From Burkholderiales bacterium UBA954 (GTDB lineage Bacteria > Pseudomonadota > Gammaproteobacteria > Burkholderiales > Burkholderiaceae_A), in contig DBCQ01000053.1 of NCBI GenBank assembly GCA_002293155.1, positions 1-15,442 of the forward strand: 15,442 bases of DNA. Reading direction: 5' to 3'. A program made the position numbers and the translations under genes. Of this stretch, positions 1-7,421 are shown one piece after another. Under the pieces are notes generated by a model. The model saw only the letters and a program-made list of their open reading frames with translations, was not told the origin of the DNA and did not search any database. The first letter of the stretch is position 1, and every line of letters starts with the position of its first letter.

Positions 1-429
1 AGGCTCTATGAAGATCTACCCAAGGCTGAGATGGATGTCCGCGTTGAGTGGGCGCTGACCAAGACCGCGCTCTGGAATGAGGCCAAGGATAAACTCAATC
101 AAAGCGGGCTTGCGCTCTCGGGCGGTCAGCAGCAACGGCTCTGCATTGCACGGTCGGTTGCGGTGAAGCCTTCTGTAATTCTGCTCGATGAACCCACCTC
201 GGCCTTAGATCCGATCTCCACGGCCAAGGTTGAGGAGCTGGTGCACGAGCTTAAAACCGACTATACGGTGGCGATTGTTACCCACAACATGCAGCAGGCT
301 GCACGCGTTTCAGATTTCACTGCCTACATGTATATCGGTGAGATGGTGGAGTATGGCAAGACCGACGAGATCTTTATTAAGCCCAAAAAACAGGAAACCG
401 AGGATTACATCACTGGGCGTTTTGGTTGA
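1..429 (+). CDS. pstB: Phosphate ABC transporter ATP-binding protein PstB (5'-truncated by the window edge)
   Basis: This is the C-terminal 142 residues of the ATPase that powers high-affinity phosphate import by the PstSCAB complex at the inner membrane. The reading frame is open from base 1, so the gene starts outside the window; about 115 residues, including Walker A, should be missing compared with the usual length of about 255-260. Visible motifs in order are the ABC signature LSGGQQQR, Walker B in [12 protein letters not shown], and the H-loop VTHNMQQA. The C-terminus ([11 protein letters not shown], then ITGRFG) is typical of PstB. The stop codon is one base from the stop of the convergent phosphoribosyltransferase gene. 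In many proteobacteria phoU follows pstB directly; here phoU lies about 10.5 kb downstream. PstB family membership is near certain. Confidence 0.97.
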   Translation, partial: RLYEDLPKAEMDVRVEWALTKTALWNEAKDKLNQSGLALSGGQQQRLCIARSVAVKPSVILLDEPTSALDPISTAKVEELVHELKTDYTVAIVTHNMQQAARVSDFTAYMYIGEMVEYGKTDEIFIKPKKQETEDYITGRFG

Positions 430-430
430 T

Positions 431-991
431 TTAGCCTGATTCTTTCAGCGCGTAGATCCCCGGGAGGTTGCGCCAGTAGCCTTTGTAATCCATGCCACAT
501 CCGAATAGGTAGCGGTCTTCGACATCAAGTCCACTAAAGTCCGCTCGCTGGCCGGGCCGAACTTTTCGATCGTGAATCTTGTGCACTAAAACCGCAGTTA
601 AGACCTCTTTTGCGCCCTCTGACTTCAGGTAGTTCACAATGGCCTCAAGGGTGTGACCTTCATCTAAGATGTCGTCAATGACGAGAACCGAGCGGCCGGT
701 TATGTCGTGGGTTGGGCGAACCCGCCAGTCGAGAAAGGTTCCGGTAAGCGCGTGGCCATAACGGGTCGCATGCAGGTAGGCGACCTCTAGGGGGAAGTCA
801 AGCTTGGGGATGAGTTGGCCTGCAAAGATCAGGCCACCATTCATAACGCAGTACACCATGGGATTGGTGTACTTGAGTCGCGCGGTGATGTCGCCCGCCA
901 TCTGCGCAATCGCCTGATCCACCTGCAGGGCGGACATTAGACAGTCGGCCTCGTCGCGGACACGTTGGATCTCTTTCAAATCAATGGTCAT
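431..991 (-). CDS. hpt: Hypoxanthine-guanine phosphoribosyltransferase
   Basis: This 186-residue cytosolic type I phosphoribosyltransferase should convert hypoxanthine or guanine plus PRPP to IMP or GMP. The PRPP-binding loop VLVIDDILDEGHTL is at residues about 103-116. The N-terminal segment VMNGGLIFAGQL (about 49-60) and the C-terminal GMDYKGYWRNLPGIYAL are characteristic of the proteobacterial HGPRT family, whose members are about 180 residues. I chose the ATG at 991 because an AGGA Shine-Dalgarno (998-1001) sits 6 bases upstream. A TTG at 997, which overlaps the guanine deaminase stop as TTGA, is an alternative that adds two residues. It is the last gene of the purine operon and converges on pstB with a one-base gap and no visible terminator. 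Exact base preference (hypoxanthine, guanine or xanthine) cannot be read from sequence. Confidence 0.9.
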   Translation of the reverse strand: MTIDLKEIQRVRDEADCLMSALQVDQAIAQMAGDITARLKYTNPMVYCVMNGGLIFAGQLIPKLDFPLEVAYLHATRYGHALTGTFLDWRVRPTHDITGRSVLVIDDILDEGHTLEAIVNYLKSEGAKEVLTAVLVHKIHDRKVRPGQRADFSGLDVEDRYLFGCGMDYKGYWRNLPGIYALKESG

Positions 992-993
992 GT

Positions 994-2307
994 TCAATCC
1001 TGATCTAACTTGGGACTGCCTTGAATGTGGGTCTGCTCGATCATGCGATCGTCGCCTAGCATCATCATCACAAAGAGTTGCTCAGAAAGATTCTTTGTTT
1101 TTTGAAATCGTCGCGTAGTCAGTGCTGTGGATTCTGGGTTCAGCACAACGCAGTCGGCCTCCTTGCCCACCTGAAAGTTGCCCACAAACTGATCAAGGCC
1201 AAGGGCTCTCGCGCCGCCAAGCGTAGCGAGGTAAAAGCAATCCTCGGGCGTGAGCGTGAGGCCCGTGAGCTGGGCGACTTTATAGGCCTCATGCATGGTC
1301 CGCAGCATAGAGAAACTGGTTCCGCCGCCAATATCGGTGGCGAGTCCAACGATCATATGGGCGGCACGTGCCGCACGATAGTCAAAGAGACCAGAGCCGA
1401 GAAAAAGGTTTGATGTGGGGCAGAATGCGGCGGCGGTGCGGGTGTTAGCCATCAGCGTACGATCGTCGTCATCAAACCAGATGCAGTGGGCATAGGTAGC
1501 CCGCGCGCCAAGAAGGCCGAAATCACGATAGACCTCAAGATAGCTTCTCGCGCTTGGGTATAAGCGCTTGACCCATGCAACCTCATCGGCGTTCTCTGCA
1601 ACGTGGGATTGCAGATGGAGATCAGGATAGTCGTGATAGAGATTGGCTGCGAGTCGAAGCTGCTCAGCCGAGGAGGTGGGAATAAACCGCGGGGTCACTG
1701 AATAGCGAAGGCGTGCCTGTCCGTGCCATTTTTTGATCAAGGCCTGCGACTCCTCAATGCCGCCTCTTGCGGAGTCGCGTAGAGTCTTCGGGCAGTTCTG
1801 GTCCATTAAGACCTTGCCGGCGATGATGCGCATATCATATTCATGCGCTGCTTGAAATAGTGCATCACAGGAGTACGCGTGGACAGTGCCAAAAATTGAG
1901 GCGGTTGTTGTTCCTTGCCGAAGGAGCTCTGAAATAAAGAAGTGCGCAACCTCATGACAGTGTTCCGTGCGCGCGAACTCGGATTCTTCGGGGAAGGTGT
2001 AATGCTCAAGCCAGTGGAGCAGCGATGGACTTGGGCTCGCCACAATATCGGTCTGCGCAAAATGAGTATGCGTATCAATGAAACCCGGAAGGATAAAACG
2101 GCCCGGGTAGTGATATTGAGAATCACAGGCGTGGAAGGCCTCAGATAATTCCGCATAGGGTCCAACAGCGCTGATTAGTCCCTTGCTAATCAGTAACACG
2201 CCATCGGAGAAACTCTGTAGGGCCTCTGATCCAGTGAGAGAAGGATCCGAGAGAAAGTGAAGAAGGTGTCCGCGGAGCCCCACGGACACCGGTTTTGCTG
2301 GAATCAA
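994..2307 (-). CDS. guaD: Guanine deaminase
   Basis: This amidohydrolase (437 residues) should hydrolyse guanine to xanthine and ammonia. The metal-site motif PGFIDTHTHFAQTD carries His80 and His82. A third metal ligand, probably His235, lies in HLQSHVAENADEV with Glu238, followed by His274 (YAHCIWF) and Asp325 (ATDIGGGTSFSML). The last motif and the overall length match bacterial guanine deaminases rather than cytosine or other deaminases. The longest frame begins at a TTG that overlaps the preceding stop as TTGA, which suggests translational coupling. No clear Shine-Dalgarno is visible, and GTG codons at 2289 or 2283 are alternative starts. With the adjacent HGPRT, imported guanine has two possible fates: deamination to xanthine or salvage to GMP. 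No xanthine dehydrogenase lies in the window. Confidence 0.93.
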   Translation of the reverse strand: MIPAKPVSVGLRGHLLHFLSDPSLTGSEALQSFSDGVLLISKGLISAVGPYAELSEAFHACDSQYHYPGRFILPGFIDTHTHFAQTDIVASPSPSLLHWLEHYTFPEESEFARTEHCHEVAHFFISELLRQGTTTASIFGTVHAYSCDALFQAAHEYDMRIIAGKVLMDQNCPKTLRDSARGGIEESQALIKKWHGQARLRYSVTPRFIPTSSAEQLRLAANLYHDYPDLHLQSHVAENADEVAWVKRLYPSARSYLEVYRDFGLLGARATYAHCIWFDDDDRTLMANTRTAAAFCPTSNLFLGSGLFDYRAARAAHMIVGLATDIGGGTSFSMLRTMHEAYKVAQLTGLTLTPEDCFYLATLGGARALGLDQFVGNFQVGKEADCVVLNPESTALTTRRFQKTKNLSEQLFVMMMLGDDRMIEQTHIQGSPKLDQD

Positions 2308-3410
2308 GACTTCGGTAGCTTGGAGGTCACACCCTGCACGTAGTAGTCCATTTTCCCAAGATCTTCATCCGACATCGTTTTTCCTGCGCCAAGACGCTCC
2401 TTGCCGCTCTGATCTTTGACTGAGCCCGAGAACGGATGGAAGGTACCGGCCTTAATATCGGTTTCAATCTTGGCGACCTGGTCTTTAACAGGCTGGGGGA
2501 CACTTGCATTGATCGGCGCAAGCTTGATGAAGCCATCTTTCATGCCACCCCAGATGGTGCCGCTTTTCCAGGTCCCGCCAATCACCTCTTGGGCGATCTT
2601 GGTGTAATACGCGCCCCAATGATGGGTCGTGGCTGTGAGATGCGCCTTTGCACCGTACTTCGACATATCCGAGTGATAACCGCAGGCGTAAACCCCTTTT
2701 TCCTCTGCGGCCTGAACGGCTGCGGTCGAGTCGGTGTGGTGAGTCACCACGTCGGCTTTCTGCGCGATTAATGTCATTGCGGCCTCGCGCTCTTTGCCTG
2801 GGTCGTACCAGCTATTGACCCAGATCACCCGCACGTCAACCTTGGGGTTTACGCTGCGCGCGCCCAGGGTAAAGGCGTTGATGCCTTGGAGCACTTCAGG
2901 AATGGGGAATGCGGCGACATAGCCAAGGATATTGCTCTTAGTCATCTTGCCTGCAATCACGCCGGTGAGGTAGCGGCCCTCATAGAAGCGGGCATTGTAG
3001 TTGCCAAAATTCTCACCGGACTTATAGCCGGTGGCATGCATGAACACGACCTTTGGAAAATCCTTCGCAACTTTTTCGACATAATTCATGTAGCCAAAGC
3101 TTGTTGCAAAGACGATCTTGTTACCGCTGGAGGCCATCTCGCGAATTACCCGCTCTGCGTCCGCACCCTCGGCGACCTTCTCGACAAAAGAGGTGGTGAC
3201 TTTTCCTGCCATTGATTTTTCCATCTCGAGGCGGCCGAGATCATGCTGGTAGGTCCAGCCGGCATCACCGATTGGGCTTACATAGACAAACCCTGCCTTG
3301 ATTGCACTACCGGATTTTTTGTCATCAGATTTGCTGCAGCCTGCAAGACCAAGCCCTAGGATTGCAGAGCCCGATACGGAGGCTTGTATAAATTGGCGAC
3401 GATTGGTCAT
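2304..3410 (-). CDS. BMP-family (PnrA-like) substrate-binding lipoprotein of a purine/nucleoside ABC transporter
   Basis: This 368-residue periplasmic binding protein belongs to the basic membrane protein (BMP/PnrA) family, whose members bind nucleosides or nucleobases. From the ATG at 3410 the N-terminus has a twin-arginine-like motif (NRRQFIQ), a hydrophobic stretch and a lipobox LAGC with Cys25, predicting a Tat-exported, lipid-anchored protein. The family-typical segments AGFVYVSPIGDAGWTY and the region around GYVAAFPIPEVLQGINAF (about residues 164-182) are present. A GTG at 3419 would add three residues, but AAGGG (3419-3423) lies 8 bases before the ATG and favours it. The gene follows the two permeases by 37 bp and overlaps guaD by 4 bp. 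The neighbouring guanine deaminase and HGPRT suggest a guanine, hypoxanthine or purine nucleoside ligand; this is inference from context. Confidence 0.88.
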   Translation of the reverse strand: MTNRRQFIQASVSGSAILGLGLAGCSKSDDKKSGSAIKAGFVYVSPIGDAGWTYQHDLGRLEMEKSMAGKVTTSFVEKVAEGADAERVIREMASSGNKIVFATSFGYMNYVEKVAKDFPKVVFMHATGYKSGENFGNYNARFYEGRYLTGVIAGKMTKSNILGYVAAFPIPEVLQGINAFTLGARSVNPKVDVRVIWVNSWYDPGKEREAAMTLIAQKADVVTHHTDSTAAVQAAEEKGVYACGYHSDMSKYGAKAHLTATTHHWGAYYTKIAQEVIGGTWKSGTIWGGMKDGFIKLAPINASVPQPVKDQVAKIETDIKAGTFHPFSGSVKDQSGKERLGAGKTMSDEDLGKMDYYVQGVTSKLPKS

Positions 3411-3447
3411 AACGAACACCCTTTCTTTCTACGATGGTTGAATTAAA

Positions 3448-4377
3448 TTAATCCGCACGGAAGGACTTCCCGAGGGATGCTGGCGAATTGATGCGAATCA
3501 TTTGTGCGTTTCTGGAAATTAGTACGAGTACCACAATGGTTGCGAGGTAGGGCAGTGCAGACAGAAGCTGGGCCGGCACATTGATCTGTAACGTAGAGGA
3601 TTGTACAAAGAGTTGGCTAATCAAGACACCGCCAAACAGATAAGCGCCAAGTAAGACTCTCCAGGGCCGCCAGGTTGCGAAGACCACCAGGGCGAGGGCG
3701 ATCCAGCCCTTGCCCGCAATCATCCCTTCGGTCCACATGGGTGTATAAAAAACCGACAAAAACCCACCACCAAGGCCTGCCATCGCACCACCAAAGAGCA
3801 CGGCAAGGTATCGGACGCGATTCACCGCAATACCCACTGCATGAGCCGCCACGGGGGACTCCCCAACCGCCTTGAGTACCAAGCCGCCCCGGCTCTTGGC
3901 TAAAAACCAGACGACCAGCCCAAAAATCACCCAGGTAAGGTACACCAAGGACTGTTGCTGAAATAACACCCGTCCAATAAGGGGAATGTCACTGAGAACC
4001 GGGATGGTCAGGGGCGGGGTCGCGGCAATCACACGGGCTTCAAAGGGCTTGCCGAGGAAGGCAGCAAGGCCAACACCAAATATCGCAACTGCCAGCCCCG
4101 TGGCGACCTGATTGGCCATGAGGTTGATGGTGATGAGGCCAAAAATGAAGGCGAGCAGTGCGCCGGCGAGGATCCCCGCGCAAAGCCCAAGCGCTGCCGA
4201 TCCACTCCAGTAGGCAATTACAAACGCGGCAACGGCGCCCACCGACATCATTCCCTCGGCACCGAGGTTCAGCATCCCTGCTTTCTCGCAGACCAGCTCG
4301 CCAATGGCCACTAAAACCAGTGGGGTGCCGGCGACAACCGTCGCAAAGCAGATCGCAGTGATTAGCTCGAGGCTCAT
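3448..4377 (-). CDS. Nucleoside-type ABC transporter permease, second subunit (NupQ/YufQ-like)
   Basis: This inner-membrane permease of 309 residues is almost entirely hydrophobic segments, with a start typical of the family: LVLVAIGELVCEKAGMLNLGAEGMMSVGA, here residues about 20-48. The conserved Glu-Lys-Ala-Gly and GAEGMM elements are those of BMP-type nucleoside and sugar importers (BPD_transp_2 family). The ATG overlaps the stop of the upstream permease as ATGA, and AGGGG (4383-4387) lies 5 bases upstream, so translation is probably coupled. Together with the preceding permease it should form the heterodimeric channel through which the purine passes. Substrate identity rests on the operon partners. 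Confidence 0.9.
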   Translation of the reverse strand: MSLELITAICFATVVAGTPLVLVAIGELVCEKAGMLNLGAEGMMSVGAVAAFVIAYWSGSAALGLCAGILAGALLAFIFGLITINLMANQVATGLAVAIFGVGLAAFLGKPFEARVIAATPPLTIPVLSDIPLIGRVLFQQQSLVYLTWVIFGLVVWFLAKSRGGLVLKAVGESPVAAHAVGIAVNRVRYLAVLFGGAMAGLGGGFLSVFYTPMWTEGMIAGKGWIALALVVFATWRPWRVLLGAYLFGGVLISQLFVQSSTLQINVPAQLLSALPYLATIVVLVLISRNAQMIRINSPASLGKSFRAD

Positions 4378-5480
4378 GTCGACCCCTGCCGGGCCGCAGC
4401 CGAGGGCTCTGGATCAGTCAGAGATGGCCCGCGAACCCAGAGGATTCGGTAACGAATCAATACATCGGCTGCGAGCAGATAAAAGAGCAGTAACCCTTGG
4501 AATACCTTTGAAATCGCACCCGGCAATCCGAGGTACTGCTGGGCCTGCTCGCCGCCAATGTAAAAGAGTGCCATTAGAAGGGCGGCCAAGCCAATTCCAA
4601 GCGGGTGGAGCCGGCCTACGAAGGCGATGATGATCGCTGCAAACCCGTAGCCATTAGCGACCTTGTCGGTGAGCTGGCCCATCGGGCCCGAGACCTCGGC
4701 CATCCCCGCGAGTCCCGCGCAGGCTCCCCCGATCAGTAAACCAATCCAGATCATCGCCTTGGAAGAAAAGCCCGCATAGGCTGCAGCGCCTGCGGATTCG
4801 CCAGCCACCCGCATTTTGTAGCCAAGGGTTGTTCGGGTGAGAAGCACATGACCGGCTGCGAGTAAAACGATTGCGAAGCCAAAGGCCAGGTTGAGCCGGC
4901 TCCCCTCAAGCAATATGGGCAGGAGTGCGGTGGCTTCAAACATCTGGGTCTGCGGGAAATTAAATCCCTTCGGATCTTTCCAAGGCCCAAATACAACCCA
5001 GGAGACGAGGAGTTCGGCCACATAGACCAGCATCAGTGAGACAAGAATTTCGTTGGTGTTGAATCGGGTTTTGAGCAGGGCAGCGATTCCCGCCCAGGCA
5101 GCCCCGCCGAGCATTCCCGCAAGAATCATGAGAAGGAGACTCAGTGCAGTGATTGAGCCAAAAAAGAGCGCCACGCCTGTTGCAGAAATTGCGCCGACAA
5201 TAAACTGACCCTCCGCACCAATATTCCAGACATTGGCGCGAAAGCCGATTGCAAGACCAATCGCGCAGATCGCAAGCGGCGTTGCCTTTAGGAGTAACTC
5301 CGTCACACCGTAAAAGCTTTTTAAGGGGTTGATAAAAAATACCTCAAAGCCTTTGAGGGGATCTTTGCCTAAGAGGGCAAAGATGACAAGGCCGGTAAGG
5401 ATGGTGAGTGCTACCGCAATGGGCGGCGACGCAAGCCGCATCCAATCGGAGGCTGCAGATCTCGCCTCAAGCTGCAGCAT
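4374..5480 (-). CDS. Nucleoside-type ABC transporter permease, first subunit (NupP/YufP-like)
   Basis: This 368-residue inner-membrane permease of the BPD_transp_2 family has multiple transmembrane helices. The family-specific segment FRANVWNIGAEGQFIVGA is at residues about 81-98, and NTNEILVSLML follows in the middle. Its own start overlaps the last 14 bases of the ATPase gene, and AGGAG (5488-5492) sits 7 bases before the ATG. Its stop overlaps the start of the second permease as ATGA. This gene order (ATPase, long permease, short permease) matches known bacterial nucleoside importers of the NupOPQ/YufOPQ type. Nothing is missing from the transporter: ATPase, two permeases and binding protein are all present. 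Confidence 0.9.
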   Translation of the reverse strand: MLQLEARSAASDWMRLASPPIAVALTILTGLVIFALLGKDPLKGFEVFFINPLKSFYGVTELLLKATPLAICAIGLAIGFRANVWNIGAEGQFIVGAISATGVALFFGSITALSLLLMILAGMLGGAAWAGIAALLKTRFNTNEILVSLMLVYVAELLVSWVVFGPWKDPKGFNFPQTQMFEATALLPILLEGSRLNLAFGFAIVLLAAGHVLLTRTTLGYKMRVAGESAGAAAYAGFSSKAMIWIGLLIGGACAGLAGMAEVSGPMGQLTDKVANGYGFAAIIIAFVGRLHPLGIGLAALLMALFYIGGEQAQQYLGLPGAISKVFQGLLLFYLLAADVLIRYRILWVRGPSLTDPEPSAAARQGST

Positions 5481-6993
5481 GGGTCTGCTCCTGCCAAAGG
5501 CCGCTCATCCAAAGGCCAATCTGTTCCACGCTGGTTGAATCAATCGATCGAACTGGAGATAGGCGACCCTGCGCAAGCACGGCAATTCGGTTGCTAATTT
5601 CAAATAGTTCATCAAGCTCTTCTGAGATCACAATCACTGCGCAGCCTTGGCGCGCAAGATCAATGAGCGCCTGCCGAATGAAGGCGGCAGCGCCAACATC
5701 CACCCCCCATGTCGGCTGGGCGCAGATCATGACTTTTGGGCCTTGAAGAATTTCTCGGCCAGCGATGAATTTCTGAAGATTGCCACCCGACAGGTCGCCA
5801 GCTATCGCATCTGGCCCTTGTGCTTTAACTTTAAATTCGCTGATGCAGCGGCGTGCAAAAGATTCCGCGGCAGTGAGATCGAGTAAGCCCTTGCGAGCCA
5901 AGCCCAGTGTTGCCGTTCCTGTGAGAATTACGTTTTCGGTTAGTGACATTGCAGAGATGGCTGCCTGTCCGAGTCGATCCTCTGGGATATAGGCGAGCCC
6001 TTGTGCGCGTCGCGCAAATGCTGTGGTTTTTCCAACCGGTTTTCCCATCAACTTAATCGCATGATGGTCGGGCGCAGGTGTTTCGCCCGACATTACCCGG
6101 CAGAGTTCTTTTTGGCCGTTACCCGAGACCCCTGCAATACCAAGAATCTCTCCTGCATGAACGCTCAGATCAATACTGCTTAAGTTCGTACCGAAGGGAT
6201 CATCAGAGGTTCGGCTAAGGTTGTGGATTGAAAAAGAGATGGCGCCCGGTTGGTTGGGTGCGCGGCGCGGCGGATCAAAATCCCTCCCGATCATCATTTT
6301 CGAGAGAGATTGAGGTGTCTCTTGTGCTGGAATACAGGTGCCCGACACCTTACCGCTTCGCAGAATCGTCGCCCGATCACAGAGGGACTGAATCTCAACC
6401 AATTTGTGGCTGATATACAAAATTGCACAGCCCTCTTGGCTAATAAGCCGCAGAGTTTCAAACAACTTATCAACTGCCGTTGGACTTAAGACCGAGGTTG
6501 GCTCATCCATGATGAGGAGCTTTGGTTTTTGCAGAAGACAACGAATGATTTCCACGCGCTGGCGCTCTCCCACGGAGAGATCATGAATCATTCGATTGGG
6601 GTTGACTGTCAAACCATAATGCTCAGAGACCTCCGAGATTCGTTGACCCAAGGCCGCGAGGCTCTGGCCACCGGGTAGCGCCAAGGCCGTGTTTTCCACA
6701 ACCGTGAGGGATTCAAATAACGAGAAATGTTGAAAGACCATGCCAATGCCGAGAGCCCGTGCATGCGCAGGGTTCCGGATTCTGATCGGGTTATCTTCCC
6801 AGAAGATTTCTCCGCGGGTTGGGAGCGTTACCCCGTAGATCATCTTCATGAGGGTGGATTTTCCGGCCCCATTCTCACCCAAAACGGCGTGGATTTCGCC
6901 GGGCTGAATCTCCAAATCAATCGAGTCATTTGCAACGACCGACGGGTAGATCTTGGTTAAGGATTGAACGCGCAACTGGCTCATAGCCTTCAT
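5467..6993 (-). CDS. Two-domain ABC transporter ATPase for purine/nucleoside uptake (NupO/YufO-like)
   Basis: This 508-residue fused ATPase has two ABC domains, as in nucleoside and ribose-type importers. Domain 1 has Walker A GENGAGKST (about residues 39-47), signature LSVGERQR (139-146), Walker B LLIMDEPT (159-166) and switch His in ISHK (194-197). Domain 2 has a degenerate Walker A (GVSGNGQKEL, about 288-297), the IPEDR motif (about 335-339), signature LSGGNLQK (about 400-407) and a Walker B variant in MICAQPTWGVDVGA. The degenerate second site is normal for this family. An ATG at 6984 is an alternative start adding no known domain change. It is the first gene of the six-gene operon, and its start lies only 48 bp from the divergent tRNA-Pro gene, so its promoter must lie in that gap or inside the tRNA. 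Confidence 0.93.
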   Translation of the reverse strand: MKAMSQLRVQSLTKIYPSVVANDSIDLEIQPGEIHAVLGENGAGKSTLMKMIYGVTLPTRGEIFWEDNPIRIRNPAHARALGIGMVFQHFSLFESLTVVENTALALPGGQSLAALGQRISEVSEHYGLTVNPNRMIHDLSVGERQRVEIIRCLLQKPKLLIMDEPTSVLSPTAVDKLFETLRLISQEGCAILYISHKLVEIQSLCDRATILRSGKVSGTCIPAQETPQSLSKMMIGRDFDPPRRAPNQPGAISFSIHNLSRTSDDPFGTNLSSIDLSVHAGEILGIAGVSGNGQKELCRVMSGETPAPDHHAIKLMGKPVGKTTAFARRAQGLAYIPEDRLGQAAISAMSLTENVILTGTATLGLARKGLLDLTAAESFARRCISEFKVKAQGPDAIAGDLSGGNLQKFIAGREILQGPKVMICAQPTWGVDVGAAAFIRQALIDLARQGCAVIVISEELDELFEISNRIAVLAQGRLSPVRSIDSTSVEQIGLWMSGLWQEQTHAAA

Positions 6994-6997
6994 GGTA

Positions 6998-7011
6998 GCC
7001 CGAAGGCGGGC
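6998..7011 (-). other. Short G/C hairpin in the leader of the purine operon
   Basis: Arms GCCCG (6998-7002) and CGGGC (7007-7011) enclose an AAGG loop (plus-strand reading). On the minus-strand transcript the hairpin ends 4 bases before the ATG at 6993, exactly where a ribosome binding site should be, and no good Shine-Dalgarno is visible there. It could lower initiation from 6993 and favour the ATG at 6984. The structure is seen; the effect is inferred. Confidence 0.35.
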
Positions 7012-7021
7012 GGGTTGACCC

Positions 7022-7030
7022 TGCTATAAT
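7022..7030 (+). promoter_or_regulatory. Extended -10 promoter of the tRNA cluster
   Basis: The sequence TGCTATAAT is a perfect TATAAT -10 with an upstream TGn extension, followed by the G/C-rich discriminator CGCGGGC. Transcription should start at about 7037, five bases before tRNA-Pro. G/C-rich discriminators are typical of stable-RNA promoters under stringent control. No well-spaced -35 hexamer is visible; the TTGACC at 7015-7020 is only 4 bp from the -10. Confidence 0.7.
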
Positions 7031-7041
7031 CGCGGGCTTCT

Positions 7042-7118
7042 CGGGGTGTAGCGCAGTCTGGTAGCGCATCTGCTTTGGGAGCAGAGGGTCGGGAGTTCGA
7101 ATCTCTCCACCCCGACCA
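7042..7118 (+). tRNA. tRNA-Pro (anticodon TGG)
   Basis: This 77-base tRNA has a genomically encoded CCA. The acceptor stem CGGGGTG pairs with CACCCCG, the discriminator is A7115, and CCA ends at 7118. The anticodon stem TCTGC/GCAGA encloses the loop TTTGGGA, with anticodon TGG at 7076-7078. The T-arm contains the canonical GTTCGAA-type loop. It is the first gene of a three-tRNA cluster. Confidence 0.97.
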
Positions 7119-7155
7119 GTTTGCGACGTTGTTTCCTGGAAAGGATCTCGAACAT

Positions 7156-7232
7156 CTGCCGGTAGCTCAGTCGGATAGAGCAACAGCCTTCTAAGCTGTA
7201 GGTCGGGGGTTCGATTCCCTCCCGGCAGGCCA
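7156..7232 (+). tRNA. tRNA-Arg (anticodon TCT)
   Basis: This 77-base tRNA has an encoded CCA. The acceptor stem CTGCCGG pairs with CCGGCAG, the discriminator is G7229, and CCA is at 7230-7232. The anticodon stem ACAGC/GCTGT encloses loop CTTCTAA, with anticodon TCT at 7190-7192. It reads the AGA/AGG arginine codons. It is 37 bases from tRNA-Pro with no promoter seen between, so the cluster is probably co-transcribed. Confidence 0.97.
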
Positions 7233-7272
7233 AGTCTGTAGGTGGGCCGGGGTCGCAGTCCCAGTCATTGGG

Positions 7273-7286
7273 CCCGCATGAGCGGG
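7273..7286 (+). other. Hairpin in the tRNA-Arg/tRNA-His spacer
   Basis: Arms CCCGC (7273-7277) and GCGGG (7282-7286) enclose a 4-base loop (ATGA). It is not followed by a T-run, so it is not a typical terminator. It may be a structural or processing element in the tRNA precursor. Nothing else is recognised in the 72-base spacer. Confidence 0.35.
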
Positions 7287-7304
7287 TTCGTAGGTGAAGT
7301 CAGT

Positions 7305-7381
7305 GGTGGCCGTAGCTCAGTTGGTAGAGTCCAGGATTGTGATTCCTGTCGTCGTGGGTTCGAGTCCCATCGGCCACCCCA
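7305..7381 (+). tRNA. tRNA-His (anticodon GTG)
   Basis: This 77-base tRNA has the histidine-specific extra G (-1) at 7305 opposite C73 at 7378, and an encoded CCA ending at 7381. The acceptor stem GTGGCCG pairs with CGGCCAC. The anticodon stem CAGGA/TCCTG encloses TTGTGAT, with anticodon GTG at 7339-7341. The last D-stem pair is G-T. No terminator is visible behind it; the gap-arsJ promoter region begins about 20 bases downstream. Confidence 0.97.
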
Positions 7382-7403
7382 GCTCTTCAAAGTCCCGCCT
7401 CGT

Positions 7404-7421
7404 ATGTCATCGTTTTGTCAA
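7404..7421 (+). promoter_or_regulatory. Pho box (PhoB binding site) upstream of gap-arsJ
   Basis: The 18-mer ATGTCATCGTTTTGTCAA matches the PhoB consensus layout of two 7-base half-sites separated by 4 bases. Both TGTCA cores are exact and lie 11 bp apart (7405 and 7416). Overall 12 of 18 positions match the Escherichia coli consensus. The distance from its end to the -10 hexamer TATTCT is exactly 10 bp, as in the E. coli phoA and pstS promoters. It should place the arsenate pair under phosphate-starvation control; binding itself is inferred. Confidence 0.72.

Noticed and set aside
1078..1413. Plus-strand open frame of 111 codons inside guaD, and similar frames inside the permease and ATPase genes
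   Set aside because: They lie opposite well-conserved genes and show no recognisable motif.
7015..7020. TTGACC as the -35 of the tRNA promoter
   Set aside because: It is only 4 bp from TATAAT; about 17 bp is needed. The TGn extension explains the promoter better.
6994..7041. Purine riboswitch ahead of the purine operon
   Set aside because: Only 48 bases separate the start codon from tRNA-Pro, and no three-stem aptamer with the conserved loops is present.
6926..7233. Two minus-strand open frames of 85 and 69 codons across the tRNA-Pro and tRNA-Arg genes (with IRTPDPLLPKQ and RFELPTLCSQ strings)
   Set aside because: These strings are the familiar antisense translation of tRNA genes that recurs in databases as spurious hypothetical proteins.
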